From Hsuehochloa calcarea (lineage: Eukaryota > Streptophyta > Magnoliopsida > Poales > Poaceae), in assembly GCA_036346395.1 (NCBI GenBank), contig CM070599.1:13755232-13819231 (forward strand): DNA of 64,000 nt, written 5' to 3'. Each line of letters begins with the position of its first letter. Positions within the stretch are counted from its first letter, which is position 1. A program made the position numbers and the translations under genes. Of this stretch, positions 9,970 to 20,507 are shown piece by piece. The notes beneath the pieces were generated by a model. It saw only the letters and a program-made list of their open reading frames with translations. It did no database searches and had not been told where the DNA came from.

Positions 9970-12900
9970 ATGGATAAGTTTTCTACTAAACCGTATATCT
10001 TCGATGGGCACGACTATGTGTCGGGACCCAAATGTGCAAATCTGGACCCTCTGTGTATTCTGCACTAGTCCAGGATTACGCTAGTGCACACAGTATCAAC
10101 ATCGATGAAATATCACATCCATACAACGAATATAAGAATAAACGAGTACTTTAAATAACAATTAACCGTTGGGACCTTACGGTCGAGTTTTACATTTATT
10201 AAGCCATGCAAGGTCGATAATAAAGAAATAAACTGCAATGAAACGAATAAACTCCTGGCTCCCATCAATTTACCACAGCAACCGATCGATCAAGACCCTA
10301 ACGATCAACCTTCGAGAACTCTTCTTCAAAAGCAAAGCATTTACTCCTCCACTTCATGATTTGTTTAGCAAGAGTGAGTACACACCGCACTCGCAAGTCA
10401 TACCACGTAATGCAATTTATAGATGATGGCTTATTCCAAAGGAATGGCTTATGTGGTTATTTTATGGAAATGCAACATTTGCAATCAATACAAATAATAG
10501 ATTGAAAGCGTAATTCAAAACAAATAGACAATAATAAGTTAACAATTGATTTCACAAAGGACACACACCTAATCAAGTTCTTTCACACAAATGAACAAGT
10601 TATCTCACACAAATTGACCCTTCCCAATTGTTTTTATGAAAATCTACCTCGTGTGAAATTCCGAGCATGTCCATAACCGAGGACGCGCTATTCGAATAGA
10701 TTGGTTCAACACTGCAGAGGTCAGACACTTTACCCACACGATACAATCGCAGTAGCGATCATCGACCATAACAAAACCTTGCGAGATTTCATCTCAAACA
10801 ATGACACTCTGGTGTGCTTTATCGCGCCCAATTTGTACACACACCTCTTGGAACGACACACACCGTTGGATCTCAAAACGGCGAACCGCTCATAGATGTG
10901 ACCCAAACACACGGCAGACACACCTTCCATCCCATCACAAAGCTTAAATACAACTCGAGTTGTCAATGTCAAGACTCCATAACTTACTAAGTCGACCCAC
11001 CCATACTAGGCATGTGGTCGCATGAAGGCCCAGCCAATGGCGCACAAAGTTAAGTCCTTAATTGACCAAGGCAAGACTTTCTGCTTTACCCAAATCACAA
11101 AGTTTATATCACACAGCCCACCATTCACACAGATCCACCACTTGCCTCGCCTAAATCTTTTCCCACCTCTTGATTAAGTGCAACACATGCCATCAACGAG
11201 TAACAACACACAAGACACACAGATTCATCACACAGCCCATAATCACTTAGTCAAGTTTATAATTGCAACTTTCACATGGAATGATGACTCGTGGCATGGC
11301 TAAGCAGTCTAATCGTATCTAACCAACCCACGTTGGTGCTACGATAGTACCAACTAATTATTAACCAACCTAGGGTGACAAAAGATCATGGCATACAATA
11401 GACAAGGTGGCATAACAATTTGGATTAATAACTACACCCAAAAGCATTTAAATAAATACTTGAAATAGAATGCAATACATTGAAACAAAGTATTTTGAAA
11501 ACTGGGTTCAAAATGATCAAAAGTATAACTTGCCTTGGAATAGCTCAAGGTACTGGTCTTGGTCTTGAGGTACTCCTTCTTCTGCAAAATTCCCCAAAGT
11601 ATCGACGTCTACTCGCAAACGAGACAAAAGAAACAAAAATAAATAAATACCAGAGGCAAAACAACTCCAAAAATTCAAATAAAATTCACCATTAAATAGA
11701 TCTTAATTTTATATAAATTTACAAATTTGAATGGGCTCAATTGGAGTTCGGATGCAAAAGATATGGGCTTTGGAAGATTTGAAAATCAATTAAACCCTAA
11801 TTTGGATTTTCTCGAATTTCCCGAATTATTTTTATAAAGGAAAATCGAATTATTGCGCAATGCTTGCGTCAGCCGAGAAAAAGAAATTAAATAAAACCGA
11901 TCGACAGGGGCCCCACTGTCACCTCTCTACCACGGTGGACTGGGTCCTCCGAGCCACGGGAGACTTGGCCCGGTGGACTGAGCCACGCGGCGCTGATGTG
12001 GCGGCCACGCAGATGACACGCAAGCGCTAGAGGTGACGGGGCGCTGGCGTGGTTGCTGACGAGGCACGGCCGAGGGGCGGCGCTCGGGGACCAAGGGCTC
12101 GCCGGCGATTGGCGGCAAGTCGCCGGTGACCAAAGGTACCGTAAGGTTCCTCGGGTTATTGCGCACCGATGGTACCTTACCAAGGCCGGAAGCGACGGTG
12201 GCGACCGGCGGCGAGGAAGAAGCGCCGGAGAAAGCACTGGTTTTGTCGGACGGCGCTCCGGCGATGCTCCGGCGACGAGGAGGTGCGCACTAGGTAGCCT
12301 GAGACTTGCCGATCACAACGGTGCGGCGGTGGAGCAAGGGCGACGACGATGGCGCGCAATCCACCGAGAAGAAGTTCGGCCGAAACCCTAAAGCTCGAAA
12401 TGCGCGCGCTAGGGCGATCGGGATGACGAGAGTGGCGCTTAGGGTTGCGAGGTCCAGCGGTGCTAAGGGGTACTTATAGGCTCTGAGACGCCGAGATTTG
12501 AAACCCCAATTCGGGTCCAAACGGCCGGTTTTTGAATTCCTTGATTCTCGAGATTGAAACCGATTCGGGTTTGATTTGGTTTGAACGGATATGGAATAAC
12601 CGAGACACGCTTTGATGGGGTCGGCCAAGAAATCGTGAGAGAATCGCCGTTGTCGTGACGGGAGTGAAGCCCTCGGTAATGGCGGCAGACGCACGCCTGC
12701 GAGGAGGAAGAAGACTCATGGAGACGACGACTTGGCCGCGGCCCACCGGTCACGAGCGAGGAAGCGCATACGGCGAAGCAAGAACCGCGGCGATGGCGAT
12801 CCAACTACCAAAGCGAACACGGCGGGTCGGCCGGGCGCTACGATGGAATAGTGTTGGGCTTCGCCCAAAGATCGTTCAAGGAATTTCATTTGATTTTTCT

Positions 12901-15044
12901 TTTAAATAAATCCAGAAAATGCAAATAGCAAATAGAAAATAGCAAATGACTTTGGAAAAATTCCAGAAAATCTATAAAATATATCCAAGCATATAGAATC
13001 TAAATAAAATAATTTTGACAATTGTTGATGTTGGGATTAAGCACATTAAATCAGTTTGTCCTTAAAGTCCATATTAAGCTTTTTAAATTAATATTCAATA
13101 AATCCAAATGGTGAATTTTCTTGCTACCATTATTCAAAAGATTTTTAAAACTCTGAAATTTGGGATGTTACACTATGCCTATTGGAAGAATCGTATGCGA
13201 GTCTTTCCTGAGAGCGAGGGACAAGCTATTTGGGATGTTGTTCGAGCCCCGCTTGTTATTCCTGAAATTGCAACACCTGCTTCAGCGATTCTTGTGGCAA
13301 ACAACAAGGCCAAGAATCTTTTATATGGTGCGCTTGGTAGACAAGAATATGATCGCATTTGCAATCTTGCATCACAAGACTAAATTTGGAACACTCACGA
13401 AACATATCAAGAGGGTTCGTCCCAAATCAAAAAGGTGCGCCAAACAGTTTACAAGCGTGAATACAACAAATTCGAGATGCGTCCTGGGGAGAGCATCGAT
13501 GACATTTTCAGTCGCTTTAATAAAGTGATTAATCAAATGAAAGCTGTTGATATTGAATATTCTCAATCTGAAAATGCCACCCATCTCTTGGCTGCAATCA
13601 ACACCAAGGAGTGGGAGATGAAGGCTACTGCTATAGAGGAAAATGTTAATCTTTCAAGTCTTACTTTAGAATTGCTTTATAGTAAACTCAAGACTCATAA
13701 AATTAAAAGAGTTGATCATCCTAAGAAAGACAACATGGCATTGATAGCTGATCCTCTCAAAAGGTCTTCTGATGGTACTCTTGAATCTTTTTCTGATTTT
13801 TCATTTACTTGTTTATCTGCGATACATGAGGAGGGGTTTGAAAGTATTCCTGAGACAGAGTTAGCTCTCCTAGCTAAAAAATTCACACGGCCCTACAATA
13901 ATGTGAGAAACAAAAAGAGAGGTGGTCCGGTGACATGCTATGAATGTGGTGAGCTCAACCACATCCGGGCAAATTGCCCCAAGCTGAAAGGTAAGAGCAA
14001 TCATAAGGAAGGAAAGCCAGCTTGGAAGAAGCCTCCTTTCAACAAATCAAGGTATGAGGCTAATAAGCTTGTGAAGGCCGCCACCGGTCCTTGCCGCTTT
14101 GAGGATCAATCCTGAGCGATGTGGATTCCGGGAGTGAGGAGGACAAGGAGGAGGAGATCCTCAAGGCAAAAGAAAGGGAAGGCCAAAGACTTCACCGGCA
14201 TGTGCTTCATGGTCGACATCGACGACATTGATGATGATGAGGTATCTTTTTCTTATGATGAGCTTTCTCACTAAATATGATTCTATAGTTGAGCAATTGC
14301 TTAGTCAAGATGAAGCGCTAAAATTTATCATGACAAAAATAAGAAATTAGAGTCAAAGATTAGCAAACCAAAGTAGAGCTTAAAAATGCTAAGACTCTTG
14401 AACTCGATGAATGCTTATCTTGTCATGCTATGCATTCAAATTACCAAGGTACAATCTGCTCATAATATTTCAGACAACAACTTGAGAATGCTAGATCCGA
14501 ACTAAATGAAATTAAAAGTGCTCCTTGTGAAAAATGTTTAGAATCTAGTAAATTCATTGCTTTTGATGTGTTTGATTCTAGCCCTTGCACTTCATGTTTA
14601 GAAAAAGAACGTGAAATCAAAGATATCTTAGAAGCTGCTAGAGTCAAATATGCTAAGCTTAAGGACAATATTGAAAATACTACTTCTGCTTCTTGTTCCG
14701 CTCTTAAGCTTGAAATTGCTTTATATAAGGAGAGATCTATGGATAAAACTTGTGATGCTTGTGTTAGCTTGAGAAAAGAAAATGCTTACCTTCATGATAC
14801 ATTAGAGAAATTTTCTAAAGGTAAGAAACAATTAAACATGATTCTTGACAAGTCTAAAACTCCTTATAAGAAGCAAGGTTTAGGATTCAATTCTTTTCAA
14901 GACAATTCAAATCCAAAAGTCATTCAAGTCTTGGAGAAAGGTTTAATTGAATTCAAAACCCAACATGCAAAAACATCTTTTAAATCTGCAGGTTTTGCCC
15001 AACCTTGTATTAATTCAAATGGTGCTTCTTCTAGTGGTACCAAG
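9970..15044 (+). pseudogene. Sire-1 gag, broken and interrupted
   Basis: Starts ATG at 9970 (MDKFSTKP), stops at the solo LTR (10019) and resumes at 13178 (YWKNRMRVFPESEGQAIWDV). Stop at 13381; the frame is open again 13435-14115 with the UBN2-type gag core (ESIDDIFSRFNKVINQMK) and a CX2CX4HX4C knuckle (CYECGELNHIRANC, about 13937-13978). After 14115 (TGA) several frames are needed; 14568-15043 encodes the lysine- and cysteine-rich coiled-coil region (CTSC, CDAC pairs) also present in Sire-2. It ends at the chimeric junction, before the second zinc knuckle. It would form the capsid of a Copia element; multiple frameshifts make it inactive. Confidence 0.85.
10019..13172 (-). mobile_element. 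Solo LTR of a RIRE3/RIRE8-like Gypsy element
   Basis: TGTCGGGACC...GATGTTACA, 3154 bp, flanked by the exact 5-bp duplication CTATG (10014-10018 and 13173-13177). No PBS, PPT or internal coding sequence, so it is a solo LTR left by LTR-LTR recombination. On minus it starts TGTAACATCCC and ends CTGGACTAGTGC...CCCGACA, resembling both ends of the Chromo-B LTRs. The middle (about 11900-12850) is GC-rich with a minus-strand TATAAGT near 12472-12478. The open frames there (for example 12290-12694 minus, 12053-12391 plus) look like GC-rich chance frames. Confidence 0.9.
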
Positions 15045-15694
15045 TTCATTTTGGGTGGCCTTTCTGATTCGGCCTCTAAATAATTCATAATGGCTGATAA
15101 TACAACCGCCAATTCTCGTCACTCTCCCGACAGCCATGTAAAACTACCATAACTCCTAAACCGTAAAGTTAAATCAGGTGATCTTGGTGCCTAAAGAAAG
15201 CTAAAACCGAGTTCTAATACTTTCTATGAGGTGGTAAGATCATAAAACATACATATCTTACCCAAAACTGTCGAGCAACAGAGCTGAAGAAAACCGATTT
15301 GCTACCTCCACTTGGCTGGCCTCCAATTGTCGTCTCCTCGCCTTCCTTCCAATGGACTGCAGCAAGGAGCTTTGCCGGGGAGAGAGGTGGTGCTGTTGGG
15401 GAGCTGATGGTGCAGGGGAGGCGCAATGGATTGGAGGTGGAGGCGCACAAGGGCTGGGGGAGGGACGGCGGCTCAATGACGGGAGGGGGAGAGGGAGGGA
15501 AATTAGGGTTTTGGGGGTGGGAACCCCCCCTTGGCCGGCCACTTGGTGGGCTACCCCTGGGTCGTGGCCCGTGGCCCAGGTTGTCCAAATAATGTGAAAA
15601 ACCCCCTTACAATTTTAGAATTTTTACTCCTTTCTTTGCCCTCTCTTCTTCCAACTAATTTTCTAATTACCCAATTCGTTTCCGGGGTATTACA
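15045..15694 (-). repeat. Chromo-A 3' LTR, truncated
   Basis: 650 bp that match about 35307-35920 of the full LTR (TTCATTTTGGGTGGCC at both starts, GGGGTATTACA at both ends). Roughly the first 1.3 kb, in plus coordinates, is missing and replaced by Sire-1 gag. Open frames inside (15214-15588 and its antisense) occur in an LTR and are not taken as genes. Confidence 0.9.
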
Positions 15695-15710
15695 TTCCAC
15701 CCCCCTTAAA
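15695..15710 (-). other. Chromo-A polypurine tract
   Basis: Minus strand reads TTTAAGGGGGGTGGAA directly before the LTR start TGTAATACC. It primes plus-strand DNA synthesis in this class of element. Confidence 0.9.
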
Positions 15711-16141
15711 CAGATTTCGACCCCGAATTCTATCCAAGGTTAACGCGCCGGACTAAAATCTACTAACAATTTACCATAATAACACGTACCTGCAGTGAAT
15801 AGCTCTGGATAAAGTTGGCGCATGCGGGACTCCAATTCCCAAGTCGCCTCCCTCTCGGACTGATGTGTCGACAACACTTTGACATATAGCAACGTCCTGT
15901 GTCTCAATACTCGCTCTGATCTTTACAGGATGCGCACCGGACGTGACTCCACTGTGAGATTTTGCTCAATCGTCAGCGGCTCCAAGGAAATCTTATGCTC
16001 TGGGTCCTTCAAAAACTTTCTCAGCATTGAAACGTGAAACACATTGTGGACTCCCCGCATGGACTCTGTAAGGTCCAGGTGGTAGGCTAGCTTCCCAATC
16101 CTTGCAATAATCGGGAACGGTACGACGTACCTTGGGCTAAG
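15711..16141 (-). pseudogene. Chromo-A integrase C-terminus and chromodomain
   Basis: Minus-strand translation gives HNVFHVSMLRKFLKDPEHK, the usual end of Gypsy integrase, and then a chromodomain ending in HQSEREATWELESRMRQLYP (about 15800-15950). The chromodomain targets integration to marked chromatin. An in-frame TAA lies before its RSERVLRHR strand. The upstream part of the same gene continues at 29370 on the far side of Tat-1. Confidence 0.8.
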
Positions 16142-16146
16142 CTTCC

Positions 16147-16991
16147 TGTCGGTGTATTAGAACCGATCTTACGTAAAGATTATTTGATTCGGGGGGTCTC
16201 CTAAAGATGAAATCACGCAGAGTGGTTGACACGGGATATTTAGACAGGTTCAGGCCTTCTCCGGAGAGAATAATAACCCTACTCCTGTATGTGTATGGTA
16301 TTCTTGATGATCAAGTAAGAAGCTAAGACTATTACAGAGAACAGTACTTGTATTTCTCCTTGACTCGCTCTATTTAGCTGTCTGTGTCCTCGCCTCCTTC
16401 TGTCCCTCTGATTGATGCCCTTATATAGTCGTGAAGGAGTAGCCGTTTTGTCCTGCGGAAGATGCGCCTAATTAATCCAGTAATGGGCGCATGATGGCAG
16501 TAATTACCGGCGCATTGGCTTCTTCACGCCGTCTGACAGTTATCTTCCAGAGGTAATGGGGTATTTAAGTACTATTACTACGCGGAGTAATAGTGCGTGT
16601 AGACCGTTCGGATTCCTTAATCAATTGAACCCACTTGCCTGTAGGTTTGATTATAAGGCGGTCGTGGTTTACTTGGTCGTAGAAGGACTTACGACCAGGT
16701 AGTAGTCGTAGAAGGACTTACGACTATGTAGTGGTCGTAGAAGGACTTACGACCATGTAGTGATCGTAGAAAGACTTACGACCAGGTAGTGGTCGTAGAA
16801 AGACTTACGACCATGACATAGTCGTAGTAAGACTTACGACTATGGGGGTGATTGTAGAAGATCTTACAATCACTTGGTAGGCCTCTCCCTTATAAAAATA
16901 AGGGGTACTTCTGGGGACTATGTGACATCATATTTACCCATAATAAGAATTATAGATAAAAGATAAAATGAGGATTATTAGATCCTCGTCA
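16147..16991 (-). repeat. Tat-1 3' LTR
   Basis: TGTCGGTGTATTAG...TCCTCGTCA, 845 bp; matches 28546-29369 throughout. The first seven bases differ from the other copy, which begins CCGCTTGTATTAG; the start is set here by the target duplication. Carries the hairpin array 16675-16871. Confidence 0.9.
16675..16871. repeat. Array of seven 22-nt hairpins, 29-bp period
   Basis: Units at 16675, 16704, 16733, 16762, 16791, 16820 and 16850, each 22 nt with 7-bp arms and an 8-nt loop close to GAAGGACT, separated by 7 bp (8 before the last). Arms change together: GGTCGTA/TACGACC, AGTCGTA/TACGACT, GATTGTA/TACAATC. Only the fourth has an arm mismatch. The same array, slightly damaged, is at 29051-29249. 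Confidence 0.95.
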
Positions 16992-17007
16992 TCTAGCCCC
17001 CCAGTTT
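16992..17007 (-). other. Tat-1 polypurine tract
   Basis: Minus strand reads GAAACTGGGGGGCTAGA next to the LTR start TGACGAGG. Confidence 0.9.
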
Positions 17008-17034
17008 CAAGTGAAAGTAACTTACTTGGTGAAG

Positions 17035-17691
17035 GATTTGCAAATGGACTTACGACTATGAAAATGTCGTAGAACCGTGATCGAAGGAAAAACTCTTCGA
17101 CATTTGAGTGCTACTTTGACCAGGAATTTGCTTGGTCAGGAAGGTTGCTTACGACTATCAAAGAGTCATAAAAACCCCTACGACTGTGAAGTGGTCGTAG
17201 TAGGGCGATCGGAGAAAAAACCCTTCCGATTGATACTTCCTTCGACCAGAAAGACTTGGTCAAGAAAGTAATTTTGCTTGGAGGTGACAAAACGAACCTA
17301 ACTTTCCCGAACAGACCGTCTGGGAATTCCAAACGACTTCCACAGATCTGTTGATGAGACGGTTCCCGAAGCGATTGCAATCGTGAAGATTGCTTACGAC
17401 TATCAAAAAGTCGTAAAAACCCCTACGACCGTGAAGTGGTCGTAGTAGGGGAATCGGAGAAAAAACCCTTCCGATTGATACTTCCTTCGACCAGAAGGAC
17501 TTGGTCAAGAAAGTAATTTCGCTTGGGGGTGACAATACGCACCTAATTTTCTCGAACGGACCATCTGGGGAATTGCAACCGGCTCTCACAGACTTGTCCG
17601 ATGAGGCGGTTCCCGAAGCGGTGCAACCAACTCCCACAGACCTATAGACGAGACGGTTTCCGAAGCGGTGGCAATCGTGCGGTTATAAAAA
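17035..17691 (+). promoter_or_regulatory. Repeat-built promoter region of the Tat-1 antisense gene
   Basis: Two tandem imperfect copies (about 17145-17390 and 17391-17680, period near 245 bp), plus a partial third from about 17035. Each begins CTTACGACTATCAAA and contains CCTACGAC..GTGAAGTGGTCGTAG, so the TCGTA/TACGA words of the LTR hairpins recur here. A TATAAAAA box on the plus strand ends the region at 17684-17691, 140 bp before the first good ATG (17831). The promoter assignment is inference. Confidence 0.6.
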
Positions 17692-18764
17692 CTTACCAGG
17701 AGGTAGACTTGGGTTTTTACCTTTTCCTCAAATCACTCCGCTGTTCTTCGAGCTCTTGCTTTCCCCGTCCTCGACTAGGTTTCATTTTCTTCGCCACACC
17801 CCAATCAAAAACTTCTTGCTTCGAGCTTAAATGGCCAAGAGAGTTTCCGAATGGGAAGAATCGAGATGGATGCGCTAAGATCAAGATCTTGGTCGATGCC
17901 GGAAGATTCCGCAGAAGGCTCGTAAAGTGGATTCCGCCATCGGCAAAGATCGCCATCGGGGAAAATGGACAAATCGCCTTCCAAGCATATTGTGAGTGCG
18001 CCTTCGATCGCTCGCCACCCCTTTCTTACAAAGGGTACTGAAAGACTTTGGGGTGGAATTGGTGAACTTAGGTCCCAATTCCATTACCATGTTAAGTGTG
18101 TTCGTACTTGTGCGAGGCGACTGGGATTCCGCCAATCTCGAGCTGTTCCAATATTATTATGGGATGGCTCGACAAACCGAATCGCCGGAAGTCGCGGTCA
18201 AGCTCCACGATCAAGTCGAAGGAGTATATTCAGAGTTTCACCCGGCCTTCGTGGTCGGGCTAGAGGAAGAGGTGGTTTTACCGAAGGTCACCTCAAGATA
18301 GCCTTTCTTTCGCGGGAAGGTCACCAAAAGAAATCTTCATGGGATTCAACTCCTGAAGATATCAGCCGGATTAGCCCTTATATTCAAGCCATTAAGGACT
18401 TGAAGGAAGAAGGTCTGACCGAATGGCATGTGGTGAAGGATTTCATCACACGCCGAATTAGTCCTCTGAAGAAACGAGTATCTCCTATGTGGAGATACTC
18501 GGGGAGAGGAGACCCAACCAGAGACTACGAGGAGGGTAAGTAATTGTCGACTTAGCTCTCGGTTTGGTCTTTCTCAACCTTGTCTAATATTCTTATCTGT
18601 TTACACATATCTTTCATAGGCTGAGGTTGACTCTAGGTCAGACTCATCTGTGAGAAATCTCCGCCACTGAGTGGCTGCCCTCTAATCATTGCGGCTTTGT
18701 CTGCAGATGAAAAGATAGAGCGCCTAAAGGTAATCAAAAGTTGATTCTTTCTTTAGGACTTTAT

Positions 18765-18870
18765 AGTCGAGAAGATTCTTACGACTAATGGTGATCGAGA
18801 ATATCTTACGATCAAGAAAGCGCCGTAGAAAAACTTACGACTTGGCACCGGTCGAGAAAAACTTACGATC
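18765..18870. repeat. Four hairpins of the Tat-1 family, 28-29-bp period
   Basis: Units at 18765, 18793, 18822 and 18850, 20-22 nt each, with arms AGTCGA/ACGACT, GATCGA/TACGATC, GCCGTA/TACGAC and GGTCGA/ACGATC around a GAAAAACT-like loop. Same motif and phase as the LTR array 1.9 kb away, but with different arm variants. Lies between coding parts of the antisense gene. Confidence 0.85.
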
Positions 18871-20364
18871 GATCGCTGATTCTTCTTTTTCTGTTTTGCT
18901 TTATAGAAAGTAGGGATGGAAAATCGTCAGGACGACGAAGAAGTCGCTCGATGACCATTGGCGCCGGGTTGTCGAAGACAAGGCTCGGCCTCCTCTAAGA
19001 GACGCTGACTTGTAAAATCGCCGACAAGGGAGGAGCGTGCTCGAGCTCGGTCTTTCGACCGCACTTTCTACAAAGCCACCGCGCACCGTAGCTATATCCG
19101 GCCGAGGTCGCAGCCTACCGGGCCGAGGAGGTTGAAGCACCAATCTCTTAAGCGCAAACCTCGCAAGGCTAAGGTACCCTTCTATTATGACAAGGAATCT
19201 TTCGCAGTTGCTGCCACTCCTAGTTTTGTTAAGCAACTGGAAAAGGAGAACTGGAAAGATTTTATGTCTTTTATGAAGGACGATGTCGCACCAAAGACAA
19301 CTCGCACTGAGGACAAGGTCGCTTTTGGAATGGTCGAGACCGATCTCGCCATCCAGAGAATCAGAAACCAGAGCCCGGTTCTCGCTCCAAACTCTACGAC
19401 TGCACGTGGTCGTAGCTGGGCCAATTGTTGAACCTCGACCAGACGTGGTCGTGGAGAAGAAGAGGTCCTCAGTTGGGAGGATTGCTCCAAAATTCCTGGT
19501 TAAGACCAGGGTGCAGAGGTATGTGAAATATACTAAAGTGTAAGAACAACATTTACCTTTTTCTTTTTCACAACCTGATTTGCTTTTCTTTATTTCATCA
19601 CTCTTCAAATGAATGCTTCCGTTGAGAAGCCCATTGCCACCCCTTCGCCATTACTAGAGGTATCAATGGAGGTGGTCAAGAATCACCCTTGGCCCTGTGG
19701 CCGATGAAGTCGAGACTCCTGAGTGATTCCTACATCCGCCGGGTTGTAGCTACGACCCTTGAAGTAGCGGTATTCTCATGAAGTGGCAACACGACTCATC
19801 GAGGTCGAGAAACAACAGGGCAACAGGAAGCCTCGTCAAGGTGGTGACCAGCTTGTGCACCGCTCGGGAAGGAAATCGAGGAGGCGCCCTTCCCTACCCA
19901 AAGAGAAGTTACTGAACCGTAAGAAGAATATTTCAACTTCGTGGTGACTTCTTTGGGCCTGCCTCCGTCATAGGGTCTTCGCCAGATCTGTGAATCGAGT
20001 CCCCATCCCAAAGATATTCCTAACAGGAGAATACCTTCGATAATGAGCGCCGAGAAGGTGTGGTGGGACAAAGTCGCGAGGATAGATAAGCTACGTAACC
20101 CGGATTTTGTATATTCGATCTTTGCTAGGTCGACTATGAATGTAAGTATTTTTAGAATACTTATATATGTGACTTTCCTTCTCTTCTCACTGCTTTCTTT
20201 TGCGTAAAGCTCTGAGCAAATTGTCGCTTGTCGGTGAGTACTATCGACAACTTTTGAGCTAAGACAGAGAAAGAAATACTGCATGCAGAGGCAGAGAGAT
20301 GGTAAGTCACTATTATTCATAGTTGTTTTCGACTTAACTAGTCGTGATAGTGTTTTACGAGAAT

Positions 20365-20507
20365 AGTCATGGAAAAACTCATGACAGCATCGGTCGTAAA
20401 GAGCTTACGACTACTTACGACCGTAGTGGTCGAGAAAGACTTACAACCATGTCGTAGTCGTGAGAAAACTTACGACTAGGTCGGTGGTTGTAGAAGTACT
20501 TACAACC
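20365..20507. repeat. Five further Tat-1-family hairpins
   Basis: Units at about 20365 (AGTCATG..CATGAC), 20392 (GGTCGTA..TACGACT), 20428 (GGTCGAG..TACAACC), 20456 (AGTCGTG..TACGACT) and 20486 (GGTTGTA..TACAACC). Spacing is 27-36 bp, with the last three close to 29. Lies in a presumed intron of the antisense gene. Confidence 0.8.

Larger units (their letters stand above)
8121..15044 (+). mobile_element. Sire-1: truncated Sirevirus-type Copia element
   Basis: Contains a 5' LTR (8121-9909), a PBS (9912-9923) and gag (from 9970) in the same arrangement as Sire-2 at 39646-62836. Pol and the 3' LTR are absent: the sequence switches at 15044/15045 from gag to the middle of a Chromo-A LTR. A solo LTR is inserted in gag (10019-13172). 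The five bases before the LTR are AATAG, but their partner copy is lost with the 3' end. Confidence 0.85.

Noticed and set aside
12290..12804. Overlapping 113-134-codon frames in the solo LTR
   Set aside because: Same GC-rich LTR effect; no conserved motif.
15214..15592. Proline- and glycine-rich frames of 94-124 codons, with copies at 35484-35825
   Set aside because: Present only as part of both Chromo-A LTRs, in overlapping frames on both strands.
16675..16871. Possible CRISPR array (29-bp period with palindromic repeats)
   Set aside because: Spacers are only 7 bp, the array lies inside a plant LTR, and there are no cas genes.
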